Positions 49,361 to 59,117 of a stretch of DNA of 64,000 nucleotides are shown piece after piece. Source of the DNA: Pseudomonas sp. MM211 (GTDB lineage Bacteria > Pseudomonadota > Gammaproteobacteria > Pseudomonadales > Pseudomonadaceae); the NCBI RefSeq assembly GCF_020386635.1, contig NZ_CP081942.1, positions 496,001 to 560,000 of the forward strand. The letters are read 5' to 3'. Numbering within the stretch: the stretch's first letter is position 1; the number at the start of each line of letters is the position of its first letter. Under the pieces are notes generated by a model. The model saw only the letters and a list, made by a program, of their open reading frames with translations. It did no database searches and was not told where the DNA came from. The position numbers and the translations under genes were made by a program.

Positions 49361-51235
49361 CTAAATTTCCACCTGCGTACCCAGCTCGATCACCCGATTC
49401 ACCGGCAGGCGGAAGAAGCCCAGGGAGCTGCCGGCGTTCTTCTGCAACACGGCGAACAGCCGCTCGCGCCACATCGCCATGCCGATTCGCTCGGAAGGAA
49501 TCACCGTCTCCCGGCTGAGGAAGTAGGTCGTGCGCATTGGCGGACAATCCAGCCCCTTCTCGCTCAGCTGCGCCAATGCCTGGGGAATGTCCGGCGCCTC
49601 GAGGAAGCCGAAGCGCAGGCGCACACGGTAGAAACCCTGGTCATAGGCATCGAGTTCGAAGCGCTCGGCCAACGGCACCCGCGGGCGATCCTCGTAGAGC
49701 ACGGTGAGCAGCATCACCCGCTCGTGCAGCACCTGGTTGTGCAGCAGGTTGTGCAACAGCGCGTGGGGCACCACATCCACCCGGCTGGTCAGGAACACAG
49801 CCGTGCCGGCGACTCGATGGGGCGGCTGCAGGGCAATGCTGGCGATGAAATCGCGCAGCACCAGCGCATGTTCGTCGAGGCGTTCGAGCACCAGTTGGCG
49901 GCCACGTTTCCAGGTGGTCATCAGGCCGAACAGCAGGATGCCGACGATCATCGGCACCGCACCGCCGCCGAGGATTTTCGGCACGTTGGCGGCGAAGAAC
50001 ACCCCGTCGACCAGCAGAAAAACAGCCAACAGCGGCACGGCCAGCATCTTCGGCCAGCGCCACAGCAGCAGGATCACTGCCGACACCAGCAACGTGGTGC
50101 ACAGCATGGTGCCCGTCACCGCCACCCCATAAGCGCCGGCCAGGCCGCTGGACGACTGGAAGCCGATCACCAGCAACACCACGCCGATCAGCAGGAAGCC
50201 GTTGATCAGCGGGATGTAGATCTGCCCCTGCTCGGCGCTGGAGGTGTGCAGGATCTGCATGCGCGGCACGTAGCCGAGCTGGATCGCCTGGCGAGTGACC
50301 GAGAAGGCGCCGGTGATCACTGCCTGGGAAGCGATGATGGTGGCCAGGGTCGACAGGCCGATCAACGGGATCAGCGCCCAGGACGGCGCCAGCAGATAGA
50401 AGGGGTTGCGCACTGCATCGGGGTCGCTGAGCAGCACTGCGCCCTGGCCAAAATAGTTGAGGATCAAGCCGGGGAAGGCCAGGAACAGCCAGGCATGCAC
50501 GATGGGTCGGCGACCGAAGTGGCCGAGGCCCGCGTACAGCGCTTCGGCGCCCGTGATGGTCAGCACCACCGCGCCCATCACCGTCACCCCGAGCAGCGGA
50601 TTGACGATAAAGAACTCCAGCGCCCAATAGGGGTTAAGCGCCAGCAGCACTTCCGGCCGCTGCACGATGCCATGCACGCCCAGCGCACCGAGCACCACGA
50701 ACCAGATCACCATTACCGGCCCGAACAGATAGCCGATGCGCGCCGTACCGTGGCGCTGCAACAGGAACAGCGGCACCAGAATCAGCAGCGCCACGGGCAC
50801 CACCCAGTGGTCGATACCGTCGACCACCAGGCCGACACCTTCCACAGCGGAGAGCACCGAAACAGCTGGCGTGAGCATGCTGTCGCCGTAAAACAGCGCG
50901 GCGCCGAACAGGCCGAGCATGATCAGTACCGTGCGCAGCCGCGGGTAGCTGGCCGCCGCGCGCTGGGCCAAGGCGGTAAGGGCCATAATGCCGCCCTCGC
51001 CGCCGTTGTCGGCGCGCAGGATGAACATCACGTATTTGACCGTGACCACCAGCGTCAGCGACCAGAAGATCAGCGACAGGATGCCCAGCACGCTGGCCTG
51101 AGACAGGCCGACGCCGTAGTGCGGTGAGAAAATTTCCTTGAGCGCGTACAGCGGGCTGGTGCCGATATCGCCATAGACGATACCGACGGCGCCGATCAGC
51201 AGCGCGATGGGTGAGGTGCGAGTGGTGGTGCTCAC
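49361..51235 (-). CDS. kup: Low-affinity potassium transporter Kup
   Basis: 624 residues from a GTG at 51235. KUP/HAK/KT family: [20 protein letters not shown] (the conserved first helix signature), about 12 membrane helices up to residue 445, and a soluble C-terminal domain (from about 460; [20 protein letters not shown]). It takes up K+ with protons. Divergently arranged with a KdpD-like kinase, with 167 nt between the two starts. Confidence 0.95.
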   Translation of the reverse strand: MSTTTRTSPIALLIGAVGIVYGDIGTSPLYALKEIFSPHYGVGLSQASVLGILSLIFWSLTLVVTVKYVMFILRADNGGEGGIMALTALAQRAAASYPRLRTVLIMLGLFGAALFYGDSMLTPAVSVLSAVEGVGLVVDGIDHWVVPVALLILVPLFLLQRHGTARIGYLFGPVMVIWFVVLGALGVHGIVQRPEVLLALNPYWALEFFIVNPLLGVTVMGAVVLTITGAEALYAGLGHFGRRPIVHAWLFLAFPGLILNYFGQGAVLLSDPDAVRNPFYLLAPSWALIPLIGLSTLATIIASQAVITGAFSVTRQAIQLGYVPRMQILHTSSAEQGQIYIPLINGFLLIGVVLLVIGFQSSSGLAGAYGVAVTGTMLCTTLLVSAVILLLWRWPKMLAVPLLAVFLLVDGVFFAANVPKILGGGAVPMIVGILLFGLMTTWKRGRQLVLERLDEHALVLRDFIASIALQPPHRVAGTAVFLTSRVDVVPHALLHNLLHNQVLHERVMLLTVLYEDRPRVPLAERFELDAYDQGFYRVRLRFGFLEAPDIPQALAQLSEKGLDCPPMRTTYFLSRETVIPSERIGMAMWRERLFAVLQKNAGSSLGFFRLPVNRVIELGTQVEI

Positions 51236-51402
51236 GTTGTGAGGTATCCCTTGAATGACGATGCCCCAGGTATACGCCGCGTTTGCGCGCTGATCAGCCT
51301 TGCACCGCTGACTTTTACGGCATTTTTACGCGGCGCCACGCTTCTTTACGCCAACCTTGCACGGCGCCATGATCTGTCCACGCCATGCACCGGAAAACCA
51401 CC

Positions 51403-52935
51403 ATGCCCTCCGCAGCCGACCGCCTCACCAGCCGACCGCTCGCGCCACCGAGCGATTACCTGCTGGCCATCCTCGCGGCCTTGTCGGGCTCGCTGCTGGC
51501 CTTGGCCGTTTCACGCTGGCTGGATCTGCCGAATATCTCCCTGGTGTTCCTCGCCGTGGTGCTCCTGGTGGCGGTCCGCAGCAGCGTCGGCCCGGCGTTG
51601 CTGTGCGCGCTGCTGTCATTCGCCGCTTACGGTTTTTTCTTTCTGCCGCCCACCTGGTCGGTGGTCGTGCACCGTGAACAGGACGTGCTCACGCTGATGT
51701 TCTTCCTGTTGATCGCCTTGCTGACCGGCAACCTGGCCGCCCGCCAGCGCCAGCAGTTTCGTGACCTGCAAGTGGCCCAGCGGCAGACCGAAAGCCTGCT
51801 GACCTTCGCCGAACGACTGTCCAGCGCCCAGGATCAGCGCGACCTGCTCGCTGCCATGCACAGCCAGCTGGACTTGCCGGCCGAGCGCTTATGCCTGCTC
51901 AGCCGCGACGCGCAAGACCAGTGGCAGCAGGCCGATGGCAGCCCATTGCAACTCAGTGAGCTGGAGCGCATCAGCGCCGAACATGCCTGGCATAACCGCC
52001 ACCCGCGCGGTTACGACAGCCACAGCCTGACTCATCCGCACTGGTGGTGGTGGCCGTTGATGGACGGCGACCAGCCCCTGGCGCTGCTGGGCATGCGCAC
52101 CGTGCAGGGCGACCCTCCGGCAGGCGAGCAACGCCAGTTGATCGGCGTACTGCTGCCGCTGCTGGCCCACGCCCTGGCTCGCGTGCAGCTTGTCGAAACC
52201 CTGGGGCACACGCGCCTGCAGCATGAAACCGAGCGGTTGCGCAGCGCCCTGCTCGCCTCGGTGTCCCATGATCTGCGCACGCCGCTGACCGCCATGCGCG
52301 GCAATATCGAAACCCTGCAGCTGTTCATCGACAGCCTGGACAAGGCAACCCGCGACGACCTGCTGCAAAGCACGGCTAGCGAAGCCTCGCGCCTGGATCG
52401 CTATATCCAGAACCTGCTGGACATGACCCGTCTCGGCCACGGCGGCCTGCACCTGGAATGCGACTGGGTGGCCGCAGGCGACCTGCTCGCCGCCGCCGTG
52501 CAGCGCCTGCAGCCGGTGTTGCAAAGCCTGCACGTGCGACTCGAAGTGCCCACCGACATGCCGTTGCTACGGGTGCAGGGCGCATTGATCGAGCAGGCAC
52601 TGGTCAACGTGCTGGATAACGCGGCACGCTTCTCACCGCTGAACGGGACTATCGACATCAAAGCCAGCCATGACGGCGAACACCTGTACTTCACCATCAG
52701 CGATCAGGGCCCAGGCATTCCAGCTGACGAGCAGGCGCACATATTCGACCTGTTCTACACCGCCGCCCGTGGCGATCGCGGCGGCCAGGGCACCGGCCTG
52801 GGCCTGGCGATCTGCCTGGGCATGCTCAACGCCCACGGGGGCACCGCGAGGGTTGATTCAACGCCGGGCAAGGGCACGACCATGATTCTGCAACTTCCAC
52901 TGCAACGGCCCGATGAGGGCAGCAACCATGACTGA
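51403..52935 (+). CDS. KdpD-like sensor histidine kinase lacking the KdpD and USP domains
   Basis: 510 residues from the ATG at 51403 (GGAAA seven bases upstream; an ATG at 51385 is an alternative). Four tightly packed membrane helices of the DUF4118 type (about 18–112; SLVFLAVVLLVAVRSSVGPA, YGFFFLPPTWS), a GAF-like region (130–245), then HisKA with His289 (SVSHDLRTPLTAMRGNIETL), N box VNVLDNAARFSP, and G boxes SDQGPGIP and GQGTGLGLAI. Full KdpD is about 880–900 residues; this protein corresponds to its C-terminal part only. Its stop overlaps the regulator gene by 8 nt. No kdpFABC is in the window; the adjacent K+ gene is kup. Confidence 0.85.
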   Translation: MPSAADRLTSRPLAPPSDYLLAILAALSGSLLALAVSRWLDLPNISLVFLAVVLLVAVRSSVGPALLCALLSFAAYGFFFLPPTWSVVVHREQDVLTLMFFLLIALLTGNLAARQRQQFRDLQVAQRQTESLLTFAERLSSAQDQRDLLAAMHSQLDLPAERLCLLSRDAQDQWQQADGSPLQLSELERISAEHAWHNRHPRGYDSHSLTHPHWWWWPLMDGDQPLALLGMRTVQGDPPAGEQRQLIGVLLPLLAHALARVQLVETLGHTRLQHETERLRSALLASVSHDLRTPLTAMRGNIETLQLFIDSLDKATRDDLLQSTASEASRLDRYIQNLLDMTRLGHGGLHLECDWVAAGDLLAAAVQRLQPVLQSLHVRLEVPTDMPLLRVQGALIEQALVNVLDNAARFSPLNGTIDIKASHDGEHLYFTISDQGPGIPADEQAHIFDLFYTAARGDRGGQGTGLGLAICLGMLNAHGGTARVDSTPGKGTTMILQLPLQRPDEGSNHD

Positions 52936-53610
52936 AGCACGCATTCTGCTGGTCGACGACGAGGCGGCGATTCGCAAATTCCTGCGTATCGGCCTGCAGG
53001 CCCATGGCTACCAGGTACTGGAGGCCGACTGCGGGGAAGCCGCCCTGCGTCTGGCGGCGCTGGAACAACCAGATCTCGTGGTACTCGACCTCGGCCTGCC
53101 CGACATGGACGGCCAGGAAGTGCTGACGCGGCTGCGCGAATGGTCGAGCGTACCGGTGCTGGTGCTCTCGGTACGAGCCGGAGAAAAGGACAAGGTGCAG
53201 GCCCTGGATAGCGGTGCCAACGATTACGTCAGCAAGCCTTTCGGCGTGCAGGAATTCCTCGCCCGTGTGCGCGCCCTGCTGCGCACCCGCCCCGCCAGCG
53301 AAAAGCCCGCGGCGGCGCTGGTCAGCGGCGGGCTGCGGGTCGACTTCGCGTTTCGCCGGGTTACCCTGGCCGAGCAGGAAATCAGCCTGACCCGCAAGGA
53401 ATACGCCGTGCTCGAAACCCTGGCCCGGCATCCGGGCATGGTGGTCACCCAGCAGCAACTGTTGCGCGATATCTGGGTCTGACCCACATCGAGCACAGCC
53501 ACTACTTGCGCATCGTCATCGCCCATTTGCGGCAGAAGCTCGGGGACGATTCGGCAGCGCCGCAGTTGATCGTCACCGAGGCGGGAGTCGGCTACCGGCT
53601 GATCGCCTGA
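52928..53610 (+). pseudogene. KdpE-like response regulator with a one-base frameshift
   Basis: OmpR/PhoB family. The receiver domain (1–115) is intact with Asp54 (VVLDLGLPDMDG) and the KPF motif. The winged-helix domain is interrupted after Trp183: the frame ends at a TGA right after RDIWV (53482). Adding one G in the GGG run near 53474–53477 restores GLTHIEHSHYLRIVIAHLRQ and on to AGVGYRLIA at 53610, giving 227 residues, the normal KdpE length. As written, the product lacks the recognition helix and wing and should not bind DNA. Single-base loss in a G run also fits sequencing error. Confidence 0.85.
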
Positions 53611-53691
53611 TCGTCTGCCGCGCCTGTTGCCCACGGCGCCAACCCGATGGGCTCTGTTAGACTCGGCGCACAGCCCCCGCCGGAGACACCG

Positions 53692-54294
53692 ATGCCCAAG
53701 GTCGGAATGCAACCGATCCGCCGCTCGCAGCTTATTGCGGCAACCCTCGAAGCCGTCGACCAGGTTGGCATGAGCGATGCCAGCATTGCCTACATCGCAC
53801 GCCTGGCAGGTGTGTCGAACGGCATCATCAGCCACTACTTCCAGGACAAGAACGGTTTGCTGGAAGCGACCATGCGTCACCTGATGCAGGCGCTCAGCGA
53901 AGCCGTCCACGCGCGCTATCGGCTGCTGCGCGAAGACACCCCACAGGCGCGCCTGCGCGCGATCATCGACGGCAACTTCGACGAGACGCAGGTCAGCGGC
54001 CCGGCGATGAAGACCTGGCTGGCGTTCTGGGCCAGCAGCATGCATCAACCTTCCCTGCGGCGCCTGCAGCGGGTCAACGACCAGCGCCTGTACTCCAACC
54101 TGTGCGGCCAGTTCCGCCGCGTGCTGCCGCAACCTCAGGCCCGCGCCGCAGCCCGTGGCATGGCCGCACTGATCGACGGCCTGTGGCTGCGCGGCGCGCT
54201 GTCCGGGGAAGGCTTCGATACCCGCCAGGCGGCGCAGATCGCCTATGACTACCTAGACCTGCAATTGGCCAAGGCCGACGCCAGCCCCAGCTGA
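53692..54294 (+). CDS. betI: Choline-responsive repressor BetI
   Basis: 200 residues from the ATG at 53692, with GGAG upstream; [20 protein letters not shown] is the typical BetI start. TetR-type helix-turn-helix [20 protein letters not shown], then a ligand domain ([20 protein letters not shown]). It represses bet genes until choline is present. First of betI–betB–betA, but a 412-nt gap with REP units and an operator lies before betB. Confidence 0.96.
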   Translation: MPKVGMQPIRRSQLIAATLEAVDQVGMSDASIAYIARLAGVSNGIISHYFQDKNGLLEATMRHLMQALSEAVHARYRLLREDTPQARLRAIIDGNFDETQVSGPAMKTWLAFWASSMHQPSLRRLQRVNDQRLYSNLCGQFRRVLPQPQARAAARGMAALIDGLWLRGALSGEGFDTRQAAQIAYDYLDLQLAKADASPS

Positions 54295-54317
54295 TCGCCC
54301 GCAAGCGGGCTCCTACG
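54293..54317 (+). repeat. REP unit 1
   Basis: GATCGCCCGCAAGCGGGCTC then CTACG; the GCCCGC/GCGGGC palindrome followed by CTCCTAC is the classic Pseudomonas REP. It overlaps the betI stop codon. Confidence 0.75.
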
Positions 54318-54365
54318 CGGTAGCCATTGACCACCCAGCCGTTACCGCAGACAGGCACCTTCCTG

Positions 54366-54387
54366 GTAGAAGCTGGCTTGCCAGCGA
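54366..54387 (-). repeat. REP unit 2, inverted
   Basis: GTAGAAGCTGGCTTGCCAGC and GA; reads as a degenerate REP (GCTGGCAAGCCAGC core) on the minus strand. Confidence 0.65.
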
Positions 54388-54426
54388 AACGGTTGCAGCC
54401 GCAACCCATGCGTCAATCTTGCCACT

Positions 54427-54457
54427 GCTATCGCCGGCAAGCCGGCTCCTACGGCGG
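54427..54457 (+). repeat. REP unit 3
   Basis: TCGCCGGCAAGCCGGCTCCT preceded by GCTA and followed by ACGG. With units 1 and 2 it forms a small BIME-like cluster between betI and betB. Confidence 0.75.
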
Positions 54458-54570
54458 CCCTCGATAGCAGGCATAGTCTTCGGCCTGCGCATCAGAGATG
54501 CAGCGAATGATCCCTCCTGAAAAAGCGCCGACTCGTCGTATTCGGCTGGTTTCTCGTCGCCCGCAGGATT

Positions 54571-54599
54571 TTTATTGATTGATCGATCAATAAAAATAA
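54571..54599. promoter_or_regulatory. BetI operator and betBA promoter region
   Basis: A perfect 14-bp palindrome ATTGATCGATCAAT (54578–54591) sits in an AT-rich stretch with partial extensions (TTTATTG before, AAAATAAA after), 116 nt before the betB ATG. BetI sites in other bacteria are of the ATTGA…TCAAT type, so this is a good operator candidate. Confidence 0.75.
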
Positions 54600-54706
54600 A
54601 GTAGGCTGTTTTTTAACCAAATCGGCTGACATGTCTTTTCATCTCGTTCACGCCGATCCATCCGCCAGGGCACGAACAGCGCCTGGCCCGATCAGGAGAA
54701 CGCCCC

Positions 54707-56179
54707 ATGGCTCGATTCGAAGACCAGAAGCTCTACATAGGCGGCCAGTACGTCGACTCAAGCAGCGGCGCCACGTTGCAAAGCATCAACCCGGCCAATG
54801 GCGAGGTGCTGGCCAACATCGCGCGCGCCAGCCAGGACGACGTCGAACGTGCCGTCGTCAGTGCCGAGCAGGGCCAGAAAGTCTGGGCGGCGATGACCGC
54901 CATGCAGCGTTCACGCATCCTGCGTCGTGCCGTCGACATCCTCCGTGAGCGCAACGATGAGCTGGCCGAGCTGGAAACCCTCGACACCGGTAAACCGCTG
55001 AGTGAAACCCGCTACGTCGATATCGTTACCGGTGCCGATGTGCTCGAATATTACGCCGGCCTGATCCCAGCCATCGAGGGTGAACAAATCCCGCTGCGCG
55101 ACACCAGCTTCGTCTATACCCGCCGCGAGCCGCTGGGCGTGGTCGCCGGTATCGGTGCGTGGAACTACCCGATCCAGATCGCCCTGTGGAAATCCGCTCC
55201 GGCCCTGGCCGCTGGCAACGCGATGATATTCAAGCCCAGCGAAGTCACTTCGCTGACCACCCTCAAGCTGGCGGAAATCTACAGCGAGGCTGGTCTGCCC
55301 GATGGCGTGTTCAACGTGCTGACCGGCAGCGGCAGCGAAGTGGGTCAGTGGCTCACCGAACACCCGCGCATCGAGAAGATTTCCTTCACCGGCGGCACGG
55401 TCACCGGCAAGAAGGTCATGGCCAGTGCCTCCAGCTCGTCGCTCAAGGAAGTGACCATGGAGCTGGGCGGCAAGTCGCCACTGATCATTTTCGAAGATGC
55501 GGATCTGGATCGCGCCGCCGACATCGCGCTGATGGCCAACTTCTACAGTTCCGGCCAGGTGTGCACCAACGGCACCCGGGTGTTCGTACCCCGCGCGCTG
55601 CAGGCACGCTTCGAGAGCAAGGTACTGGAGCGGGTCAAGCGCATCCGCCTGGGTAGCCCGCAGGATGACAACACCAACTTCGGCCCGCTGGTCAGCTTCG
55701 CCCACATGGAGCGCGTGCTCGGCTACATCGAGTCAGGCCGCCAGCAAGGCGCCCGCCTGCTGATCGGCGGCGAGCGGGTGACCACGGGTGAATATGCCAA
55801 TGGCGCCTACGTGGCACCCACGGTGTTCACCGATTGCCGTGACGACATGACCATCGTGCGCGAGGAAATCTTCGGCCCGGTGATGAGCATCCTCATCTAC
55901 GACAGCGAAGAGGAAGTCATCCGCCGCGCCAACGATACCGACTACGGCCTGGCCGCCGGCATCGTCACCCGCGACCTGAATCGTGCGCACCGGGTTATCC
56001 ACAAGCTGGAAGCAGGCATCTGCTGGATCAACACCTGGGGCGAATCAGCTGCCGAAATGCCGGTGGGCGGCTACAAGCAATCCGGCGTCGGCCGCGAGAA
56101 CGGCCTGACCACGCTGGCCCATTACACCCGAATCAAATCCGTGCAGGTCGAGCTGGGCGATTACGCCTCAGTGTTCTGA
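54707..56179 (+). CDS. betB: Betaine aldehyde dehydrogenase
   Basis: 490 residues, the usual BADH length, preceded by AGGAGAA. ALDH motifs: [31 protein letters not shown], catalytic Glu in [16 protein letters not shown], and catalytic Cys in [15 protein letters not shown]. It oxidises betaine aldehyde to glycine betaine. Followed by betA 119 nt later, probably co-transcribed. Confidence 0.98.
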   Translation: MARFEDQKLYIGGQYVDSSSGATLQSINPANGEVLANIARASQDDVERAVVSAEQGQKVWAAMTAMQRSRILRRAVDILRERNDELAELETLDTGKPLSETRYVDIVTGADVLEYYAGLIPAIEGEQIPLRDTSFVYTRREPLGVVAGIGAWNYPIQIALWKSAPALAAGNAMIFKPSEVTSLTTLKLAEIYSEAGLPDGVFNVLTGSGSEVGQWLTEHPRIEKISFTGGTVTGKKVMASASSSSLKEVTMELGGKSPLIIFEDADLDRAADIALMANFYSSGQVCTNGTRVFVPRALQARFESKVLERVKRIRLGSPQDDNTNFGPLVSFAHMERVLGYIESGRQQGARLLIGGERVTTGEYANGAYVAPTVFTDCRDDMTIVREEIFGPVMSILIYDSEEEVIRRANDTDYGLAAGIVTRDLNRAHRVIHKLEAGICWINTWGESAAEMPVGGYKQSGVGRENGLTTLAHYTRIKSVQVELGDYASVF

Positions 56180-56298
56180 CTGCGTTTGCCAGGCGGCGCC
56201 AACCGGCGTCCCGGCAGCGCTGCAAACCTGTTGCATGAGCCGGACACGGGCCTGCGATCCGCTTGGCCCAAGGCTCAGCCACCTACCAGGAGGCCACC

Positions 56299-58008
56299 AT
56301 GTCCCAAGAATTCGATTACATCCTCATCGGCGCCGGCTCGGCCGGTAACGTACTGGCGACCCGCCTGACCGAAGACGCCAGCGTCAGCGTGCTGCTGCTG
56401 GAAGCCGGCGGCCCGGATTATCGCCTCGACTTCCGCACCCAGATGCCTGCCGCCCTGGCCTTTCCCCTACAGGGCCGCCGCTATAACTGGGCCTACGAAA
56501 CCGATCCCGAGCCGTACATGGACAACCGCCGTATGGAATGCGGGCGCGGCAAGGGCCTGGGTGGTTCATCGCTGATCAACGGCATGTGCTACATCCGCGG
56601 CAACGCCATGGACTTCGATAACTGGGCCAAGCAGCCCGGTCTCGAAGACTGGAGTTATCTGGACTGCCTGCCGTATTTCCGCAAGGCGGAAACCCGCGAC
56701 ATCGGTGCCAACGATTATCACGGCGACAGCGGCCCGGTCAGCGTGACCACGCCCAAGGCCGACAACAACCCACTGTTCCACGCCATGGTCGAGGCCGGTG
56801 TGCAGGCTGGCTACCCGCGTACCGATGACCTCAACGGTTACCAGCAGGAAGGCTTCGGCCCGATGGATCGCACCGTGACCCCGGAAGGCCGTCGCGCCAG
56901 CACGGCACGTGGCTATCTGGATCAGGCCCGCGAGCGCACCAACCTGACCATCGCAACCCACGCGACCACCGACCGCATCCTGTTCGACGGCAAGCGCGCC
57001 AACGGCGTTGCCTACCTGCAGGGCAACGGCAATACGCCGATCATCGCCACGGCACGCCGCGAAGTACTGCTTTGCGCAGGAGCCATCGCATCGCCGCAAA
57101 TCCTGCAGCGCTCCGGCGTCGGCCCTGGTGAGCTGCTGCGCAGCCTGGATATCGATGTGGTGCACGATCTGCCCGGCGTGGGCGCCAACCTGCAGGATCA
57201 CCTGGAGGTGTACGTGCAGTACGCCTGCACCCAGCCGGTGTCGCTGTACCCGGCCCTGAAGATGCTCAATCAGCCGGGTATCGGCGCCAAGTGGTTGCTG
57301 GCCGGCGACGGTATCGGCGCCAGCAATCAGTTCGAAGCGGGTGGTTTCATTCGCTCGCGGGAAGAGTTCGAGTGGCCGAACCTTCAGTACCACTTCCTGC
57401 CGGTGGCGATCAATTACAACGGCAGTAATGCGGTGAAGGAGCATGGCTTCCAGGCCCACGTAGGCTCGATGCGCTCACCAAGTCGCGGCCGCGTGCAGGT
57501 CAAGTCGAAGGATCCACGCCAGCACCCGAGCATCTTGTTCAACTACATGTCCCATGAGCAGGACTGGCAGGAGTTCCGCGACGGCATTCGCCTGACTCGC
57601 GAGATCATCAACCAGCCCGCTCTCGATGCTTATCGCGGCCGCGAACTGAGCCCCGGCGCCCATGTGCAGAGTGATGCCGAACTGGACGCCTTCATCCGCG
57701 AACACGCAGAAACGGCCTTCCATCCGTCCTGCTCGTGCAAGATGGGCGAAGACGCCATGGCGGTAGTCGATGGCCAGGGCCGCGTGCATGGCGTGCAGGG
57801 GCTGCGCGTGGTGGACGCGTCGATCATGCCGGAGATCATCACCGGCAACCTCAACGCCACCACCATCATGATCGCCGAGAAAATCGCCGACCGTATTCGC
57901 GGCGATCAGGCCCTGCCGCGCAGCACTGCGCCCTACTACACCGCCAATGGCAAGCCGGTACGTGGTACCCCGCGGCGCGCAGTCGAAGAGATGCGCTCGG
58001 CCGGCTAG
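56299..58008 (+). CDS. betA: Choline dehydrogenase
   Basis: 569 residues from the ATG at 56299 (GGAGG upstream). GMC oxidoreductase: FAD-binding [52 protein letters not shown], and catalytic His in [10 protein letters not shown]. It oxidises choline to betaine aldehyde at the inner membrane, and BetB completes the pathway. Its TAG stop overlaps the stop of the convergent TorT-like gene in a shared CTAG. Confidence 0.98.
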   Translation: MSQEFDYILIGAGSAGNVLATRLTEDASVSVLLLEAGGPDYRLDFRTQMPAALAFPLQGRRYNWAYETDPEPYMDNRRMECGRGKGLGGSSLINGMCYIRGNAMDFDNWAKQPGLEDWSYLDCLPYFRKAETRDIGANDYHGDSGPVSVTTPKADNNPLFHAMVEAGVQAGYPRTDDLNGYQQEGFGPMDRTVTPEGRRASTARGYLDQARERTNLTIATHATTDRILFDGKRANGVAYLQGNGNTPIIATARREVLLCAGAIASPQILQRSGVGPGELLRSLDIDVVHDLPGVGANLQDHLEVYVQYACTQPVSLYPALKMLNQPGIGAKWLLAGDGIGASNQFEAGGFIRSREEFEWPNLQYHFLPVAINYNGSNAVKEHGFQAHVGSMRSPSRGRVQVKSKDPRQHPSILFNYMSHEQDWQEFRDGIRLTREIINQPALDAYRGRELSPGAHVQSDAELDAFIREHAETAFHPSCSCKMGEDAMAVVDGQGRVHGVQGLRVVDASIMPEIITGNLNATTIMIAEKIADRIRGDQALPRSTAPYYTANGKPVRGTPRRAVEEMRSAG

Positions 58009-59021
58009 TTCGGCAGTTCCTGGCTGGTCATCCGGTACCTTGCAGGCGGCGCCAGCCGTTGCAGGTCGAAACGCTCCAGCGCGGCAGCATCGAGGACTTC
58101 GATCTGCGGGCTGATCAGCCTGGGAAGCCTTTCGCCTTGCAGGCCACGCACGGCGAGATCCAGCGCAATACGTGCCTGGATCACCGGCGAGTCAGTCGGT
58201 GCTGCCAGCACCCGACCGCTGCGGATTTGCTGCAGCACGCGATCCGTCGCGTAGACCGACAGGATCTGGGTCGACGAACCACTGCTATACGCCAGCTCGG
58301 TCGCGAACAACGCCGCCTCGGCATTACCGATCAGGTAGTCAAGCGGCGGTTCTGTCTTGAACAGTTCACGCACCAGTTTCGCCTGGCGGCTGCGGTCCAA
58401 CGGGCCGTAGCCTCCGTGCACCAGGGTGATCACCGTACCTTGCAGGGCTTCGTTAAGGCCCCGCTCGGCGTCCTTTATCCAGCCGGCGTCGGCAGGCCCC
58501 GGCAGCCAGCCGACACGTATTGGTCGACCGTTACTGAGCTTGATCAGGTAGGCCAAGGTCGCGCTGGCCATATCGGCGAAGTCGACTCGCGAGCGTGAGC
58601 TCAGCGTTTCACATCCCAGGCCATTGACCATGTCGATCACCGGGCGCCCGGCGCTTTGCTGAACCGCGATACGCGAACACAGGTCGGAAGGATTGATGCC
58701 GGCGATCAAGAAGCCATCGGCGCCTTTATTGACACAATGGTCGAACTGCCTGACCTGAACCTCGGGATGGTCGTAGCCACCCGCCTCGTAGATGCCAAGC
58801 CGTACTCCCAGACGCTGAGCTTCCTGCTGCAACCCCCAGGCCACGCCCCACCAGTAACGATCCTTGGCATTCGGGATCAGCACGCAAATGCGCCAGGGCT
58901 CACTGGCTGCGCTCGCCGGCTGATAGACCTGCAACTGACCATCGACGACAACGGGCTGAGAAAACCACGCAGCCGCCGAAAGGCCCGACCAGAGCAGAGC
59001 GAGCAACAACAGACAGCGCAT
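58005..59021 (-). CDS. TorT-like periplasmic binding protein
   Basis: 338 residues from the ATG at 59021, with GGAGGGG upstream. Signal peptide [18 protein letters not shown], then a type I periplasmic-binding fold: [53 protein letters not shown] and [17 protein letters not shown] resemble TorT, the TMAO-binding partner of the TorS sensor. No torS or torR lies nearby. It ends in an overlap with betA. A ligand related to choline, betaine or TMAO is only an inference from context. Confidence 0.75.
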   Translation of the reverse strand: MRCLLLLALLWSGLSAAAWFSQPVVVDGQLQVYQPASAASEPWRICVLIPNAKDRYWWGVAWGLQQEAQRLGVRLGIYEAGGYDHPEVQVRQFDHCVNKGADGFLIAGINPSDLCSRIAVQQSAGRPVIDMVNGLGCETLSSRSRVDFADMASATLAYLIKLSNGRPIRVGWLPGPADAGWIKDAERGLNEALQGTVITLVHGGYGPLDRSRQAKLVRELFKTEPPLDYLIGNAEAALFATELAYSSGSSTQILSVYATDRVLQQIRSGRVLAAPTDSPVIQARIALDLAVRGLQGERLPRLISPQIEVLDAAALERFDLQRLAPPARYRMTSQELPN

Positions 59022-59117
59022 ATGACCCCTCCCTAGTACACTGGCCACGGTTCATCCTAGCACCCGTACCTGGATGACCGGCATGGATAGAGTATGACAC
59101 CCCGTAGTGAGACCACC

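Noticed and set aside
49724..51127. A 467-codon plus-strand open frame rich in His and Gln
   Set aside because: It is a shadow of kup on the opposite strand; no domain or ribosome site supports it.
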